Assembly (NCBI GenBank): GCA_047638395.1
Contig: JBLIMV010000021.1
Span: forward strand, 50,870 to 114,869
Direction: 5' to 3'
DNA length: 64,000 nucleotides
DNA from: CAXBCP01 sp047638395
GTDB lineage: Bacteria; Pseudomonadota; Alphaproteobacteria; MPNO01; UBA830
The notes under the pieces are model-generated. The model was not told the origin of the DNA. It worked only from the letters and a program-made list of their open reading frames with translations, and did not search any database. Position 1 is the first letter of the stretch, and every line of letters begins with the position of its first letter. Shown here one piece after another: positions 26,593-35,294 of this stretch. A program made the position numbers and the translations under genes.

Positions 26593-27216
26593 TTGGCTAG
26601 AGCGCAAAAATCCGGATCGAGTACGACTGTTGAGGAACGCCGGGAAAACCGGCGCGAGGAAATCCTGCGTGCCGCCCAGGACCTTTTCCATCGCCAGGGC
26701 TACGCCAATACTTCGCTTGACGATATCGCGCGGGCCGTCGGGATCAAACGGGAAGGGCTGTATTATTATTTCCCCAACCGGACGCAGATTCTGATCACGA
26801 TTATCAAGCCGCTCGGCCTGCAGCTCCGCGACCGGGTGCGCGAAATTCTGGAAAGCGATGCGTCGCCTGAGGACAAGATTTGTCAGGCGGTCGAAAACCA
26901 TCTGATGCGTTTCGAGAACAGGTTCGCGGAATCGAAGATTACCCTCCGGGACGATTATTTCGCCGACAACGAGGTTGTCCTCGCCGAAATGCAGCCGATC
27001 TGGGACGTGTATGAAACGCTCTGGGTGGCGATCATTCAGGAAGGTCAGGACAAAGGTGTCTTCGATGCCGCGCTCGACCCGCGGCTCGCTCATCTTGGTA
27101 TCCTCGGTCTCTGTAACTGGGTGGCGCGCTGGTATAAGCCGGGCCAGTCGATACCGGTACCGGATCTGATCGCCATGTATAACCGGATGGTTCTGCGCAG
27201 TTTGCAGACCGATTAA
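26593..27216 (+). CDS. TetR/AcrR family transcriptional regulator
   Basis: A 207-residue TetR-type repressor. The N-terminal helix-turn-helix covers about residues 25-65, with the conserved TSLDDIARAVGIKREGLYYYFPNR. The rest is a helical ligand-binding/dimer domain. The start is a TTG with AAGGGGA six bases upstream. It begins 11 bp after the glycosyltransferase gene and is followed by an FAD monooxygenase. The TTTAC-N6-GTAAA palindromes nearby are its likely targets. Confidence 0.88.
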   Translation: MARAQKSGSSTTVEERRENRREEILRAAQDLFHRQGYANTSLDDIARAVGIKREGLYYYFPNRTQILITIIKPLGLQLRDRVREILESDASPEDKICQAVENHLMRFENRFAESKITLRDDYFADNEVVLAEMQPIWDVYETLWVAIIQEGQDKGVFDAALDPRLAHLGILGLCNWVARWYKPGQSIPVPDLIAMYNRMVLRSLQTD

Positions 27217-27269
27217 TCTCGCGGCATCACGCCGCCCGATTTGAATATATTGAAACAGGGTTTTTTGAA

Positions 27270-28487
27270 ATGAAACAGAACGAACGGGTGATTATTTGCG
27301 GCGGCGGACCAGTGGGGGCGGTGACGGCCCTGGCTCTGGTCCAACAGGGAATTCCCGTGACGGTGCTGGAAGCGTTCGAAGAACCGCCGAAAGACCCTCG
27401 CGCGGCGACGCTTCATCCCTCGACGCTCGAGATGCTCGATACGCTCGGCCTGGCCGAAGGCATCCTGCAGCGTGGCCTGCATGCACCCGCATTCCAGTTT
27501 CGCGACCGCAAGTCGCAGGAAATCGTTGCCGTGTTCGACATGGCGCATATCGCCGACGAAACCAAGTTTCCGCTCGCCGTTCAGTATGAGCAGTGGAAGC
27601 TCGTCCGGGACGGTCTCGCGGCGCTAAAGGAATACGATATCGCCGATGTCAGGCTCGGTACGACCGTGACGGCGTTTTCTCAGGATTATGACGGCGTTAC
27701 CGTGGTAACCGAAAACGCCGACGGCGAGCTCGAGAAGATCGAAGGGCGCTATATGATCGCCTGTGATGGGGGACGATCGACCATTCGTATTGGCCTCGGC
27801 GTCTATATGTCCGGCTTTACCTGGGGCGAACGTTTCCTTGTGTTGACATCGATGCACGATTTTGCCGAGAACGACCGCTACATCTACCGCAACTACGTGC
27901 TCGATCCGACCGAGTGGTGCGCTGTATTCAAGGTGATGGGGGATGAAGACCAGGGTATCTGGCGGACACTGTTTCCCACCAGCGAAGGTGAACTGGACGA
28001 CGACCTTCTGTCGGATGCCGGGGTGACGCAACGCATCAGCGGTCTTCGCCCGGATATGAACCACAACGATATTCTTCACCGGAATCTTTACACGGTGAAT
28101 CAGCGTGTCGCCGACCGGTTTGCGATTGAGCGGATTTTCCTGGCGGGCGACGCGGCCCATCTCAACAACCCGCTCGGCGGGCTGGGACTAAACACCGGTA
28201 TCCACGACTGCATGAATATCACCAAGAAAATTGGCGATGTCTGGTTCGGCCGGGCCCAGCCGGAAGTGTTCGAGCGCTATCATCGCCAGCGTCATCAACT
28301 CGCAACCGAATTCCTGCAAAGCGTGACGATTGAGAACAAGAAGCGGATCGAAGAAAAGGATCCGGACGTCATCAAGGCCAATCAGAAAATTCTGCGTGAA
28401 AATGCCCAAGACCCGGCGAAGGCCAAGGCATGGCTGATGCGCTCATCCCTGCTGGACAGCGTCCGCAAGGAAGAAACAATCGAATAG
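27270..28487 (+). CDS. FAD-dependent aromatic monooxygenase (copy A)
   Basis: A 405-residue flavoprotein hydroxylase of the PHBH-like FAD_binding_3 family. It has the GxGxxG dinucleotide loop ICGGGPVGAVTALALVQQG, the DG motif near CDGGRSTIR, and the GD motif FLAGDAAHLNNPLGGLGLNTGIHD. It should hydroxylate an aromatic or heteroaromatic ring with NAD(P)H and oxygen. It probably shares an operon with the TetR gene 53 bp upstream. A clearly related enzyme is at 40897. Confidence 0.88.
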   Translation: MKQNERVIICGGGPVGAVTALALVQQGIPVTVLEAFEEPPKDPRAATLHPSTLEMLDTLGLAEGILQRGLHAPAFQFRDRKSQEIVAVFDMAHIADETKFPLAVQYEQWKLVRDGLAALKEYDIADVRLGTTVTAFSQDYDGVTVVTENADGELEKIEGRYMIACDGGRSTIRIGLGVYMSGFTWGERFLVLTSMHDFAENDRYIYRNYVLDPTEWCAVFKVMGDEDQGIWRTLFPTSEGELDDDLLSDAGVTQRISGLRPDMNHNDILHRNLYTVNQRVADRFAIERIFLAGDAAHLNNPLGGLGLNTGIHDCMNITKKIGDVWFGRAQPEVFERYHRQRHQLATEFLQSVTIENKKRIEEKDPDVIKANQKILRENAQDPAKAKAWLMRSSLLDSVRKEETIE

Positions 28488-28520
28488 GTTCGCTGCAAGC
28501 GTTGTTTAACCGGGCGTGCG

Positions 28521-29639
28521 TCAGCCGGCGAGCGCCTCCGCTGCCGGCGTGAAGTCGCGGCCCTGTGCGGTCGCGACCGCCTCATAGGTCAGTTTGCCGG
28601 CATGGACGTTCAGGCCGTTCATCAGGTTTTCGTCGGATTCCAGGGCGTCTTTCACGCCCATATTTGCAATGCGAATGGCAAAGGGCAGGGTGGCGTTGTT
28701 GAGCGCGAACGTGGATGTCCGCGCGACGGCACCCGGCATATTGGCAACGCAGTAATGAACCACGTCGTCGACGATGTATGTCGGGTCGTCATGTGTGGTT
28801 GGCCGGCTGGTTTCGCAGCAACCGCCCTGATCGATGGCGACATCGACGATAACCGCACCGCGTTTCATGTTTTTCACCATGTCGGCCGTGACAAGCTTCG
28901 GTGCTTCTGCGCCGGGAACCAATACCGCCCCAATCAACAGATCGGCATTGGCGACCTCTTCTTCGATATTGGTGCTGTTCGAGAAGCGGGTCGTGATCAG
29001 GCTTTTGTATTGTGAATCGATTTCGGCCAGCCGGCGGATATCGCGGTCAATCACGGTGACATGTCCCCCCATACCGGTCGCGACGAAGACGGAATTGCTG
29101 CCGACGACGCCGCCGCCTATGACCACCACCTTGCCCGGGGTTACGCCCGGTACACCGCCGAGCAGAACGCCGCGGCCGCCATGGGAGATTTCAAGGCAGG
29201 TAGCGCCGGCCTGCACGGCCATGCGCCCGGCCACTTCGCTCATCGGGGCCAGAAGAGGCAGGCCACCGCGATTGTCGGTCACCGTCTCATAGGCGATGCC
29301 GGTGCAGCCGCTGTCGAGAAGACCCTGTGTCTGTGCTTCATCGGGGGCCAGATGCAGGTAGGTAAAAAGAATTTGGCCCTCGCGGAGGGCGGCAATTTCA
29401 GATGCCTGCGGTTCTTTTACCTTCACAATCATTTCCGCCTTGGCGAAGACGTCGGCGGCAGTGCCGGAAATACTGGCGCCGGCAGCTTCGTAATCGGTAT
29501 CGTCGAACCCGATCGCATGGCCGGCATTTGTCTCGACCACAACCTGGTGGTCGTTGCCGATCATTTCACGAACGCTGGCCGGGGTGAGGCCGACGCGGTT
29601 TTCGAAGGCTTTAATTTCTTTGGGCACGCCGATAAGCAT
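28521..29639 (-). CDS. ald: alanine dehydrogenase
   Basis: A 372-residue enzyme with all family hallmarks. These are the N-terminal GVPKEIKAFENRVGLTPASV, the substrate-site KVKEPQ, the catalytic histidine in TYLHLA, the Rossmann loop VIGGGVVGSNSVFVA and the GAVLVPGAEAPKLV segment. It interconverts L-alanine and pyruvate with NAD. An AGGAGC site precedes the ATG. It is divergent from the quinone oxidoreductase gene, and two operator-like palindromes lie in the shared promoter region. Confidence 0.95.
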   Translation of the reverse strand: MLIGVPKEIKAFENRVGLTPASVREMIGNDHQVVVETNAGHAIGFDDTDYEAAGASISGTAADVFAKAEMIVKVKEPQASEIAALREGQILFTYLHLAPDEAQTQGLLDSGCTGIAYETVTDNRGGLPLLAPMSEVAGRMAVQAGATCLEISHGGRGVLLGGVPGVTPGKVVVIGGGVVGSNSVFVATGMGGHVTVIDRDIRRLAEIDSQYKSLITTRFSNSTNIEEEVANADLLIGAVLVPGAEAPKLVTADMVKNMKRGAVIVDVAIDQGGCCETSRPTTHDDPTYIVDDVVHYCVANMPGAVARTSTFALNNATLPFAIRIANMGVKDALESDENLMNGLNVHAGKLTYEAVATAQGRDFTPAAEALAG

Positions 29640-29708
29640 TTGGGGCTCCTATGATTGCCGCCCATAGATTATGGGGCGTTTGGTCCGGGTTACCACTCTT
29701 ACATTTTA

Positions 29709-29724
29709 TTTACGTGAGCGTAAA
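29709..29724. promoter_or_regulatory. TTTAC-N6-GTAAA palindrome (divergent region, site 1)
   Basis: TTTACGTGAGCGTAAA in the 190-bp region between ald and the quinone oxidoreductase gene. Site 2 follows 22 bp later on centre, about two helical turns, which suggests paired repressor dimers. The core matches the copies at 26553 and 33192. Confidence 0.65.
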
Positions 29725-29730
29725 ATTAAT

Positions 29731-29746
29731 TTTACGTTAGTGTAAA
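29731..29746. promoter_or_regulatory. TTTAC-N6-GTAAA palindrome (divergent region, site 2)
   Basis: TTTACGTTAGTGTAAA, identical over all 16 bases to the copy at 33192 and about 84 bp before the ATG of the quinone oxidoreductase gene. It is a probable operator for the nearby TetR regulator. Confidence 0.65.
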
Positions 29747-29829
29747 ATAAGTTGCGGAATTAGGGTCTGCCGGTAAAGTAGTGACCATCGATCCGCCGAT
29801 ACCGGACAGAAACAAAGGAACAGCCAGCA

Positions 29830-30819
29830 ATGCGCGCAATTATCGCCCGGGAACTTGGACCGCCGGAAAACCTCGTGATCGAAGAGCTGGCGCCGTTGAC
29901 GGCCGGACCGGGACAGGTCGTCGTCGACAACAAGGCCGCCGCGGTCAATTTCCCCGATCTTCTGGTGATGGAGGGCAAGTACCAGTTCCGACCGCCTTTG
30001 CCGTTTTCGCCGGGAAAAGAGGGTGCGGGAATCATCAAGTCCGTTGGTGAAGGTGTCACGGGTCTGAAACCGGGGGACCGGGTGATGGTACAGGTCGAAT
30101 ACGGATCCTACGCGCAGGAAATTCTGGCAGAAGAATCCCAATGTTACCCGGTGCCGGAAGGCGTCTCCTTTGAGGAAGCCGCGGCAATCGGCATTGCCTA
30201 CCAGACCGCCCATTTTGCGCTGGTTGCGCGCGCACATGTCAAAAAGGGCGACAAGGTCCTGGTGACCGGTGCGTCCGGCAGCGTCGGGCTTGCCGCGATG
30301 CAGCTCGCCGCCGCGTGGGGCTGTGAGGTAATCGCCGGGCTGACGACCATGTCGAAGGAAGATCTCGTGCGCGAGAACGGCGCTCATCATGTGATCGATA
30401 TTTCCGGCGACGATGTCAAAGACAGCATCCGTGACGATGTAAAGGCGATTACCGGCAGTGGCGTCGACGTTGTTATCGAAATTATCGGCGGAGAAGTGTT
30501 CGACGGATGTATCCGCGCGCTCAATTTCGCCGGCAGCATTGTGGTGGTCGGTTTTACCAGCGGCACAATACCGGTGGTGAAAGCTAACTACACACTGCTC
30601 AAGAATATTGCGGTCACCGGTGTGAACTGGGCTGAGTACCGTGACCGGGATCCGGCGTGGGTTCAGAGGGTCCAGACCGAAATCTTCGAGATGGTTTCTG
30701 CCGGCACACTAAAGGTGCCCGTACAGGCGATTTTCCCGATGGATCAGATCGTCGATGCCTGCAAGGTGCTCTCAGAGCGCAAGGTGCGCGGCAAGATTGT
30801 CATCGACACGAGCGCGTAA
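29830..30819 (+). CDS. NADPH:quinone oxidoreductase family protein
   Basis: A 329-residue zinc-free medium-chain dehydrogenase/reductase. The N-terminal domain contains NKAAAVNFPDLLVMEGKYQ and PGKEGAGIIKSVGEGV; the Rossmann loop is VTGASGSVGLAAMQLAAAWG near residue 145. Relatives reduce quinones or enoyl thioesters with NADPH. An AAAGGAAC ribosome site precedes the ATG. The twin TTTAC-N6-GTAAA sites upstream place it in the proposed TetR regulon. It is convergent with the nitroreductase gene. Confidence 0.9.
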   Translation: MRAIIARELGPPENLVIEELAPLTAGPGQVVVDNKAAAVNFPDLLVMEGKYQFRPPLPFSPGKEGAGIIKSVGEGVTGLKPGDRVMVQVEYGSYAQEILAEESQCYPVPEGVSFEEAAAIGIAYQTAHFALVARAHVKKGDKVLVTGASGSVGLAAMQLAAAWGCEVIAGLTTMSKEDLVRENGAHHVIDISGDDVKDSIRDDVKAITGSGVDVVIEIIGGEVFDGCIRALNFAGSIVVVGFTSGTIPVVKANYTLLKNIAVTGVNWAEYRDRDPAWVQRVQTEIFEMVSAGTLKVPVQAIFPMDQIVDACKVLSERKVRGKIVIDTSA

Positions 30820-30847
30820 GACGGAACCCCGGCAGAGTGGGGGGCAG

Positions 30848-31444
30848 TTAGCCCGCTGCAGACCATTCCGACACGATGTTTTCGTACTCGGGGCGCGCGC
30901 GTTCCTTGCCTTCGGCCATTTGGTTGCCGAAAAAGACATAGCCGGCAATCTCGTCCCCCGGTTCGGCACCGACAGCTGATTTGACGTCGGGGTCGTAGGC
31001 GTACCATTCGGTCAGCCACTGAGCTGCGTAACCCATCGACTGAGCGGCGATCAGCATTGTCTGACAGGCTGCACCCGCGGAAAGCACCTGTTCCCATTCG
31101 GGAATCTTGTGGCCTTTGTGCACGCGGGACAGTACGGCAACGACAACCGGTGCACGGCTCAGGCGTTCCTGCTCAATTTCGATCTCTTCCTCGATCGCAT
31201 CTGCTTTGTTCTTCTTGAAAGAGGCTGCAATTACGTCACCGATCTTGTCGCGAGCATCGCCACGGATGACGATAAAGCGCCAGGGCGTCAGGCGGCCGTG
31301 ATCGGGTACACGCATGCCGGTCTCGAGAATTTGCTGGAGCTCGGCGTCGGACGGGCCGGGGCCGTCCATCATCTTTGCGACCGTTGAGCGGCGCGTCAGC
31401 AGAAAGTCGATGGTGTCTTTGTCTCGTACGTTCAGTTCAGACAT
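30848..31444 (-). CDS. nitroreductase family flavoprotein
   Basis: A 198-residue nitroreductase-fold protein. It has the FMN-binding RRSTVAKMMDG start, VPDHGRLTPWRFIVIRG in the middle, and SMGYAAQWLTEWYAYD. Members reduce nitroaromatics, quinones or enones using NAD(P)H. An AAAGGA ribosome site precedes the ATG at 31444. It starts 11 bp after the acyl-CoA ligase stop, so the two are co-transcribed. Confidence 0.9.
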   Translation of the reverse strand: MSELNVRDKDTIDFLLTRRSTVAKMMDGPGPSDAELQQILETGMRVPDHGRLTPWRFIVIRGDARDKIGDVIAASFKKNKADAIEEEIEIEQERLSRAPVVVAVLSRVHKGHKIPEWEQVLSAGAACQTMLIAAQSMGYAAQWLTEWYAYDPDVKSAVGAEPGDEIAGYVFFGNQMAEGKERARPEYENIVSEWSAAG

Positions 31445-31455
31445 GGGTATCCTTT

Positions 31456-33111
31456 CTAGATTATTCCGGCCTTTTCCGCGCGTTCCCGCTCTAACTGTCG
31501 CAGCGCGCCGCGCTGGATTTTGCCAGTGGCGGTCAGAGGAAGCTCGTCGACGAATTCCACTGCCCGCGGGTACTTGAATGCAGATATCTGCGATTTTACG
31601 AAGTTCTGCAACTCAGAAACAGTTTCATCTGAATTTGCGTCCGCATCTGACAGAATAATAAAGGCTTTGACGATCTGGCCACGGTCTTTGTCAGGTGTGC
31701 CGACGACTGCGACTTCTTTCACTTTCGGGTGCTCCAGCAGGACCGCTTCGACCTCGAGACCCGACACATTATAGCCGCCGGTGAGGATCATGTCGTCGGT
31801 CCGTGCTTCGTAATAAAAATAGCCGTCTTCGTCGATGCGGCATAGATCGCCGGATTTGTTCCAGCCATCGTGGATGTAAGCTTTCTGGCGCTCGAGGTCG
31901 TCCAGGTAGCGGCAGCCATTGGGGCCCTTTACGATCATCTGACCAATTTCGTTCGGTTTTACATCGTTCATTTCGTCATCGACGACGCGGACCTGGAACC
32001 CGGGTGTCGCTTTTCCGATGGCACCGGGTTTGATGTCGTCGCCACTGGCCGAGATGAAGATGTGCAACAGCTCGGAGATGCCGAGGCCGTTGATCATCTC
32101 GACACCGGTGATGTCTTTCCATTCATTGAACGTCGCCGGTGCGAGCGGTTCCCCACCGGCCACGCATTCGCGTAGCGATGACAGGTCGTAATCGCGCGCC
32201 TTGTCGAGCATCAGTTTGTAGCCGGACGGTGTCGAGAAGCAGACAGTCGCTTTGTATTTCTCGATTGTCTGTAGGACAGATTCCGGTGTGCCGCGTTCCA
32301 GTAGCACGGCGGTTGCACCAAAGCGGAAAGTGTCGGCGATAAATGCGCATAGGCCATAAAGAAAAGCGATCTGCGGGCTGCCGCAGACAATGTCGCCGGG
32401 TTTGATCTTGACCACGTGGCCGATAAAGCAATCGGCAGCGGCGAGGATATCGCGGTGGAAGTGCAGGGTGCCTTTGGGCGTGCCCGTGGAGCCCGACGTG
32501 AAACCGATAATTGCAGGGTCATCCGCCGCGGTATCCACATTGGCGAAATCGTCGGATTTCGTTTCCATAGCGGCTTCCAGGCCGTCGGTGCGGTCGCTGC
32601 CGAAATACAGGATGTGTTCGAGGTCGGGCGCGCCGGTTTTGGCTTTGTCGATGTCTTCGGAGAGGTTGTCGTGCGAGATGGCGAACCGCACCTTGGCCTT
32701 GCCGATCATGTAGACCAGCTCGCGTTCACGCAGCACCGGCATTGTCGTGATCGCCACGCCACCTGCTTTAAGCACGCCGAGCCAGGAGGCTATGAGCATC
32801 GGATGATTGCCACTGCGAATCAGAACGCGTTCACCGGGGACGAAGCCGTAGTCTTCAACCAGTACATTTGCGATCCGGTTGGCGCGGTGCATCAGTTCCC
32901 GGTAGGTCCAGACATCGTCCCCGAACATCAGGGCCGGCGTGTCGGCGTATCCGGCTTCGACCTGCTTGTCGATCAGCTCGACCGCTACGTTGAAGCGCGC
33001 GGGGTAGGCGGCAAGCTCGGGCAGCACGGAATAGTCCATCTCCGGCCAGAGTTCGGGTCCCGGCATGTTGTCCCGGATAAAGGTATCCACATGTGACGTG
33101 GGTTCTGTCAT
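31456..33111 (-). CDS. acyl-CoA synthetase (benzoate-CoA ligase-like AMP-forming enzyme)
   Basis: A 551-residue ANL-superfamily ligase. The P-loop-like motif IIGFTSGSTGTPKGTLHFHRD lies near residue 205. The family motifs for ATP and acyl binding (SGDLCRIDEDGYFYYEARTDDMILTGGYNVSG) and the C-terminal TGKIQRGALRQLE lysine loop are intact. The overall style is closest to benzoate- or 2-aminobenzoate-CoA ligases. It activates a carboxylic acid to its CoA ester. A TTTAC-N6-GTAAA palindrome lies 81 bp upstream, shared with the divergent hyuB-type gene. Confidence 0.9.
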   Translation of the reverse strand: MTEPTSHVDTFIRDNMPGPELWPEMDYSVLPELAAYPARFNVAVELIDKQVEAGYADTPALMFGDDVWTYRELMHRANRIANVLVEDYGFVPGERVLIRSGNHPMLIASWLGVLKAGGVAITTMPVLRERELVYMIGKAKVRFAISHDNLSEDIDKAKTGAPDLEHILYFGSDRTDGLEAAMETKSDDFANVDTAADDPAIIGFTSGSTGTPKGTLHFHRDILAAADCFIGHVVKIKPGDIVCGSPQIAFLYGLCAFIADTFRFGATAVLLERGTPESVLQTIEKYKATVCFSTPSGYKLMLDKARDYDLSSLRECVAGGEPLAPATFNEWKDITGVEMINGLGISELLHIFISASGDDIKPGAIGKATPGFQVRVVDDEMNDVKPNEIGQMIVKGPNGCRYLDDLERQKAYIHDGWNKSGDLCRIDEDGYFYYEARTDDMILTGGYNVSGLEVEAVLLEHPKVKEVAVVGTPDKDRGQIVKAFIILSDADANSDETVSELQNFVKSQISAFKYPRAVEFVDELPLTATGKIQRGALRQLERERAEKAGII

Positions 33112-33191
33112 GACGCCTCGGCTAATTCGGGTGAAAACGACGCTGCTCAGGAGCCGGGAATTTAGTCGCCCACGACCCTGAAACCAATAAT

Positions 33192-33207
33192 TTTACGTTA
33201 GTGTAAA
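33192..33207. promoter_or_regulatory. TTTAC-N6-GTAAA palindrome (third location)
   Basis: TTTACGTTAGTGTAAA, identical to 29731-29746, centred in the 173-bp divergent region between the acyl-CoA ligase and the hydantoinase-B-type gene. Being about 80 bp from each start, it could control both promoters. Confidence 0.65.
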
Positions 33208-33284
33208 ATATTGTTGGAATCAAGCAGGTCAGGTGCTACACAAGTGGCCTCGAATTGAACCGTTTTGGTACGGATAGGGGTGTC

Positions 33285-35294
33285 ATGAAAGATCTTGTGC
33301 AGCTGGAACTCATCCGTGAGTCGCTGATCGCCGTCGTCAACGAGATGCGCGCGAATATTATCCATTCGTCCTACGCACCGATCATCTATGAAGGTCATGA
33401 TTTTTCATGCGCGCTGATGTCGGCGGACGGGCGCCAGGTCGCACAGGGGCTGGCGGATCATCCGATCCATATTTTCGCCGTCCCATATTCGACACAGCAG
33501 GTTGTCGCCAAGTTCAAGGACGATATCAACGAGGGCGATCTGTTCCTCCATAACGATCCCTATACCGGCGGCACGCATCTGAACGACGTGTTGATGCTCC
33601 AGCCGATTTTCTTCAACGGCAAGCTCGGCATGTTCGCTGCCATGCGCTGTCACTGGAACGATGTCGGTGGCATGACGCCGGGCAGCCTGTCGGGACGGGT
33701 CAACGAGATCATCCAGGAAGGCATCCGTATCGAGCCGACCAAGATCTGTGATCGCGGCGTCGTCAACGAGCCCTTCATGAACCTTCTGTTCAACAACATG
33801 CGCGCACGCTCCGAGCGCCTTGGTGACTATAACGCGATGGTCGGCACGGGCCGGAAGGCTGAAGAACATCTTCAGCGGCTGTTCAAGCGTTTCGGCGAAG
33901 GTTTGCTGGGTGGCGTTGAAGAGCTGATCGCACGCTCCGAACGCCAGCTGCGTGCAAAGATCACAGAGCGCCCGGACGGTGACTATTTCGCCGAGGGCTA
34001 TATTGAAAGCGACGGCACGAACCCCGATCCTCTGGTGGTGAAACTGAAGCTGACCGTGAAGGGCGACGAAATCATCGCTGATTTTGCCGGCACGTCGGCA
34101 CAGACCAACGGTCCGACCAATTGCGGGCCGGCGATGGCGCTGAACGCCGTGGGCACGATCGTGAAATCCTTCCTCGATGCGAAAACACCGATCAATCAGG
34201 GCTCGTTCAATCCGATCACCGTGATCTCGGAACCGGGTACGTTTATCAACGCCCGCAACGATGCGCCCTGCGGCGGCATGGCGGAGTGCAAGTTCCTGAT
34301 CGATTCCGTCGTTGCGTCTGCAATGGGCAAGGTCGCACCGGAAATGACGGTTGGCGATCTCAAAGGCGGGGCAAACCACATCATCATTTCGGGCTCCGAC
34401 CCGCGCGGCAGTAATTACATCCATTACGAATGGCCTGCTGGCGGCACGGGTGCATCGGATGGTACAGACGGCTCGAACGCTGTGCGCAGCTATAACGAAG
34501 GCGATTTCAATTCCATTCAGTCGGTCGAAATGGTCGAAGCACAATTTCCGCTCCGCATCGAGCGTTGTGAAATCCGCGAAAGCGCCTGTGGCGATGGTGA
34601 ATTCCGCGGCGGTTTCGGGTTGCGTCGCGATGTCAAAATTCTTGGCGCGACGGGGGCACTCTCGGTCCTGTCGGAAAAGAACGTCATCCCGCCTTACGGC
34701 GTCGAAGGTGGATCGAACGGTGCAGCCAACAGCTTTACCGTCATTCGCGATGGGGAAGTTACCCAGCCATCCCCGGTGCCGGGGAAGGTGTCGGGTTTCC
34801 CGTTGAAAACAGGCGATGTCGTCCGAGAAGAAACGGCGGGTGGCGGCGGTTACGGCGATCCATTGAAGCGCGATGCTGAACTGGTCCTCGCCGATGTGTC
34901 GGAAGGCTATCTGACGATCGGCGAAGCGGCGCACCGGTATGGTGTGATCCTGGACGGCGACAGCGTCGATGCGGCTGCTACCGAGGCTAAGCGTGCAGCG
35001 CTGAGTCAGGTCAGAATTTCCGTTGCGGTCGAACTTTCAAATGAAGAAATGACCGATGGTCCGCGGCGCCAGTTCCTGGTGCCGGCGGCGCTTGCGACAT
35101 CTCTGGATGTTGCAGAAGGTGATCTTATTGAAATCGTGACCGGCCGGGGCTCTCCGCTTCGCGCCTGGGCCCGGCTTGGCACAGGCGGTGACAACCTCGT
35201 CGTCAGCGCCAGCAGCATGGACATCCTCGGTATTGCGCCGGGGGACCAGGTCGGCTTGCGTGCTGCGCGTCCCCATCCCGAAACTTACGCGTGA
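33285..35294 (+). CDS. hydantoinase B/oxoprolinase family protein
   Basis: A 669-residue HyuB-type subunit. Typical motifs are VNEMRANIIHSSYAPIIYEGHDFSCAL, NDPYTGGTHLNDVLM, GRVNEIIQEGIRIEP and the C-terminal FPLKTGDVVREETAGGGGYGDP. With HyuA it forms an ATP-dependent hydrolase/carboxylase acting on cyclic amides, hydantoins, 5-oxoproline or ketones. The ATG at 33285 with an AGGGG site is chosen over an upstream TTG. The C-terminal 80 residues look like an added small domain (RRQFLVPAALATSLDVAEGDLIEI). Confidence 0.92.
   Translation: MKDLVQLELIRESLIAVVNEMRANIIHSSYAPIIYEGHDFSCALMSADGRQVAQGLADHPIHIFAVPYSTQQVVAKFKDDINEGDLFLHNDPYTGGTHLNDVLMLQPIFFNGKLGMFAAMRCHWNDVGGMTPGSLSGRVNEIIQEGIRIEPTKICDRGVVNEPFMNLLFNNMRARSERLGDYNAMVGTGRKAEEHLQRLFKRFGEGLLGGVEELIARSERQLRAKITERPDGDYFAEGYIESDGTNPDPLVVKLKLTVKGDEIIADFAGTSAQTNGPTNCGPAMALNAVGTIVKSFLDAKTPINQGSFNPITVISEPGTFINARNDAPCGGMAECKFLIDSVVASAMGKVAPEMTVGDLKGGANHIIISGSDPRGSNYIHYEWPAGGTGASDGTDGSNAVRSYNEGDFNSIQSVEMVEAQFPLRIERCEIRESACGDGEFRGGFGLRRDVKILGATGALSVLSEKNVIPPYGVEGGSNGAANSFTVIRDGEVTQPSPVPGKVSGFPLKTGDVVREETAGGGGYGDPLKRDAELVLADVSEGYLTIGEAAHRYGVILDGDSVDAAATEAKRAALSQVRISVAVELSNEEMTDGPRRQFLVPAALATSLDVAEGDLIEIVTGRGSPLRAWARLGTGGDNLVVSASSMDILGIAPGDQVGLRAARPHPETYA

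Noticed and set aside
33405..34934. 509-codon antisense open frame opposite the HyuB gene
   Set aside because: HyuB motifs are intact on the plus strand, and the antisense product is His/Arg-rich low-complexity sequence typical of shadow frames.
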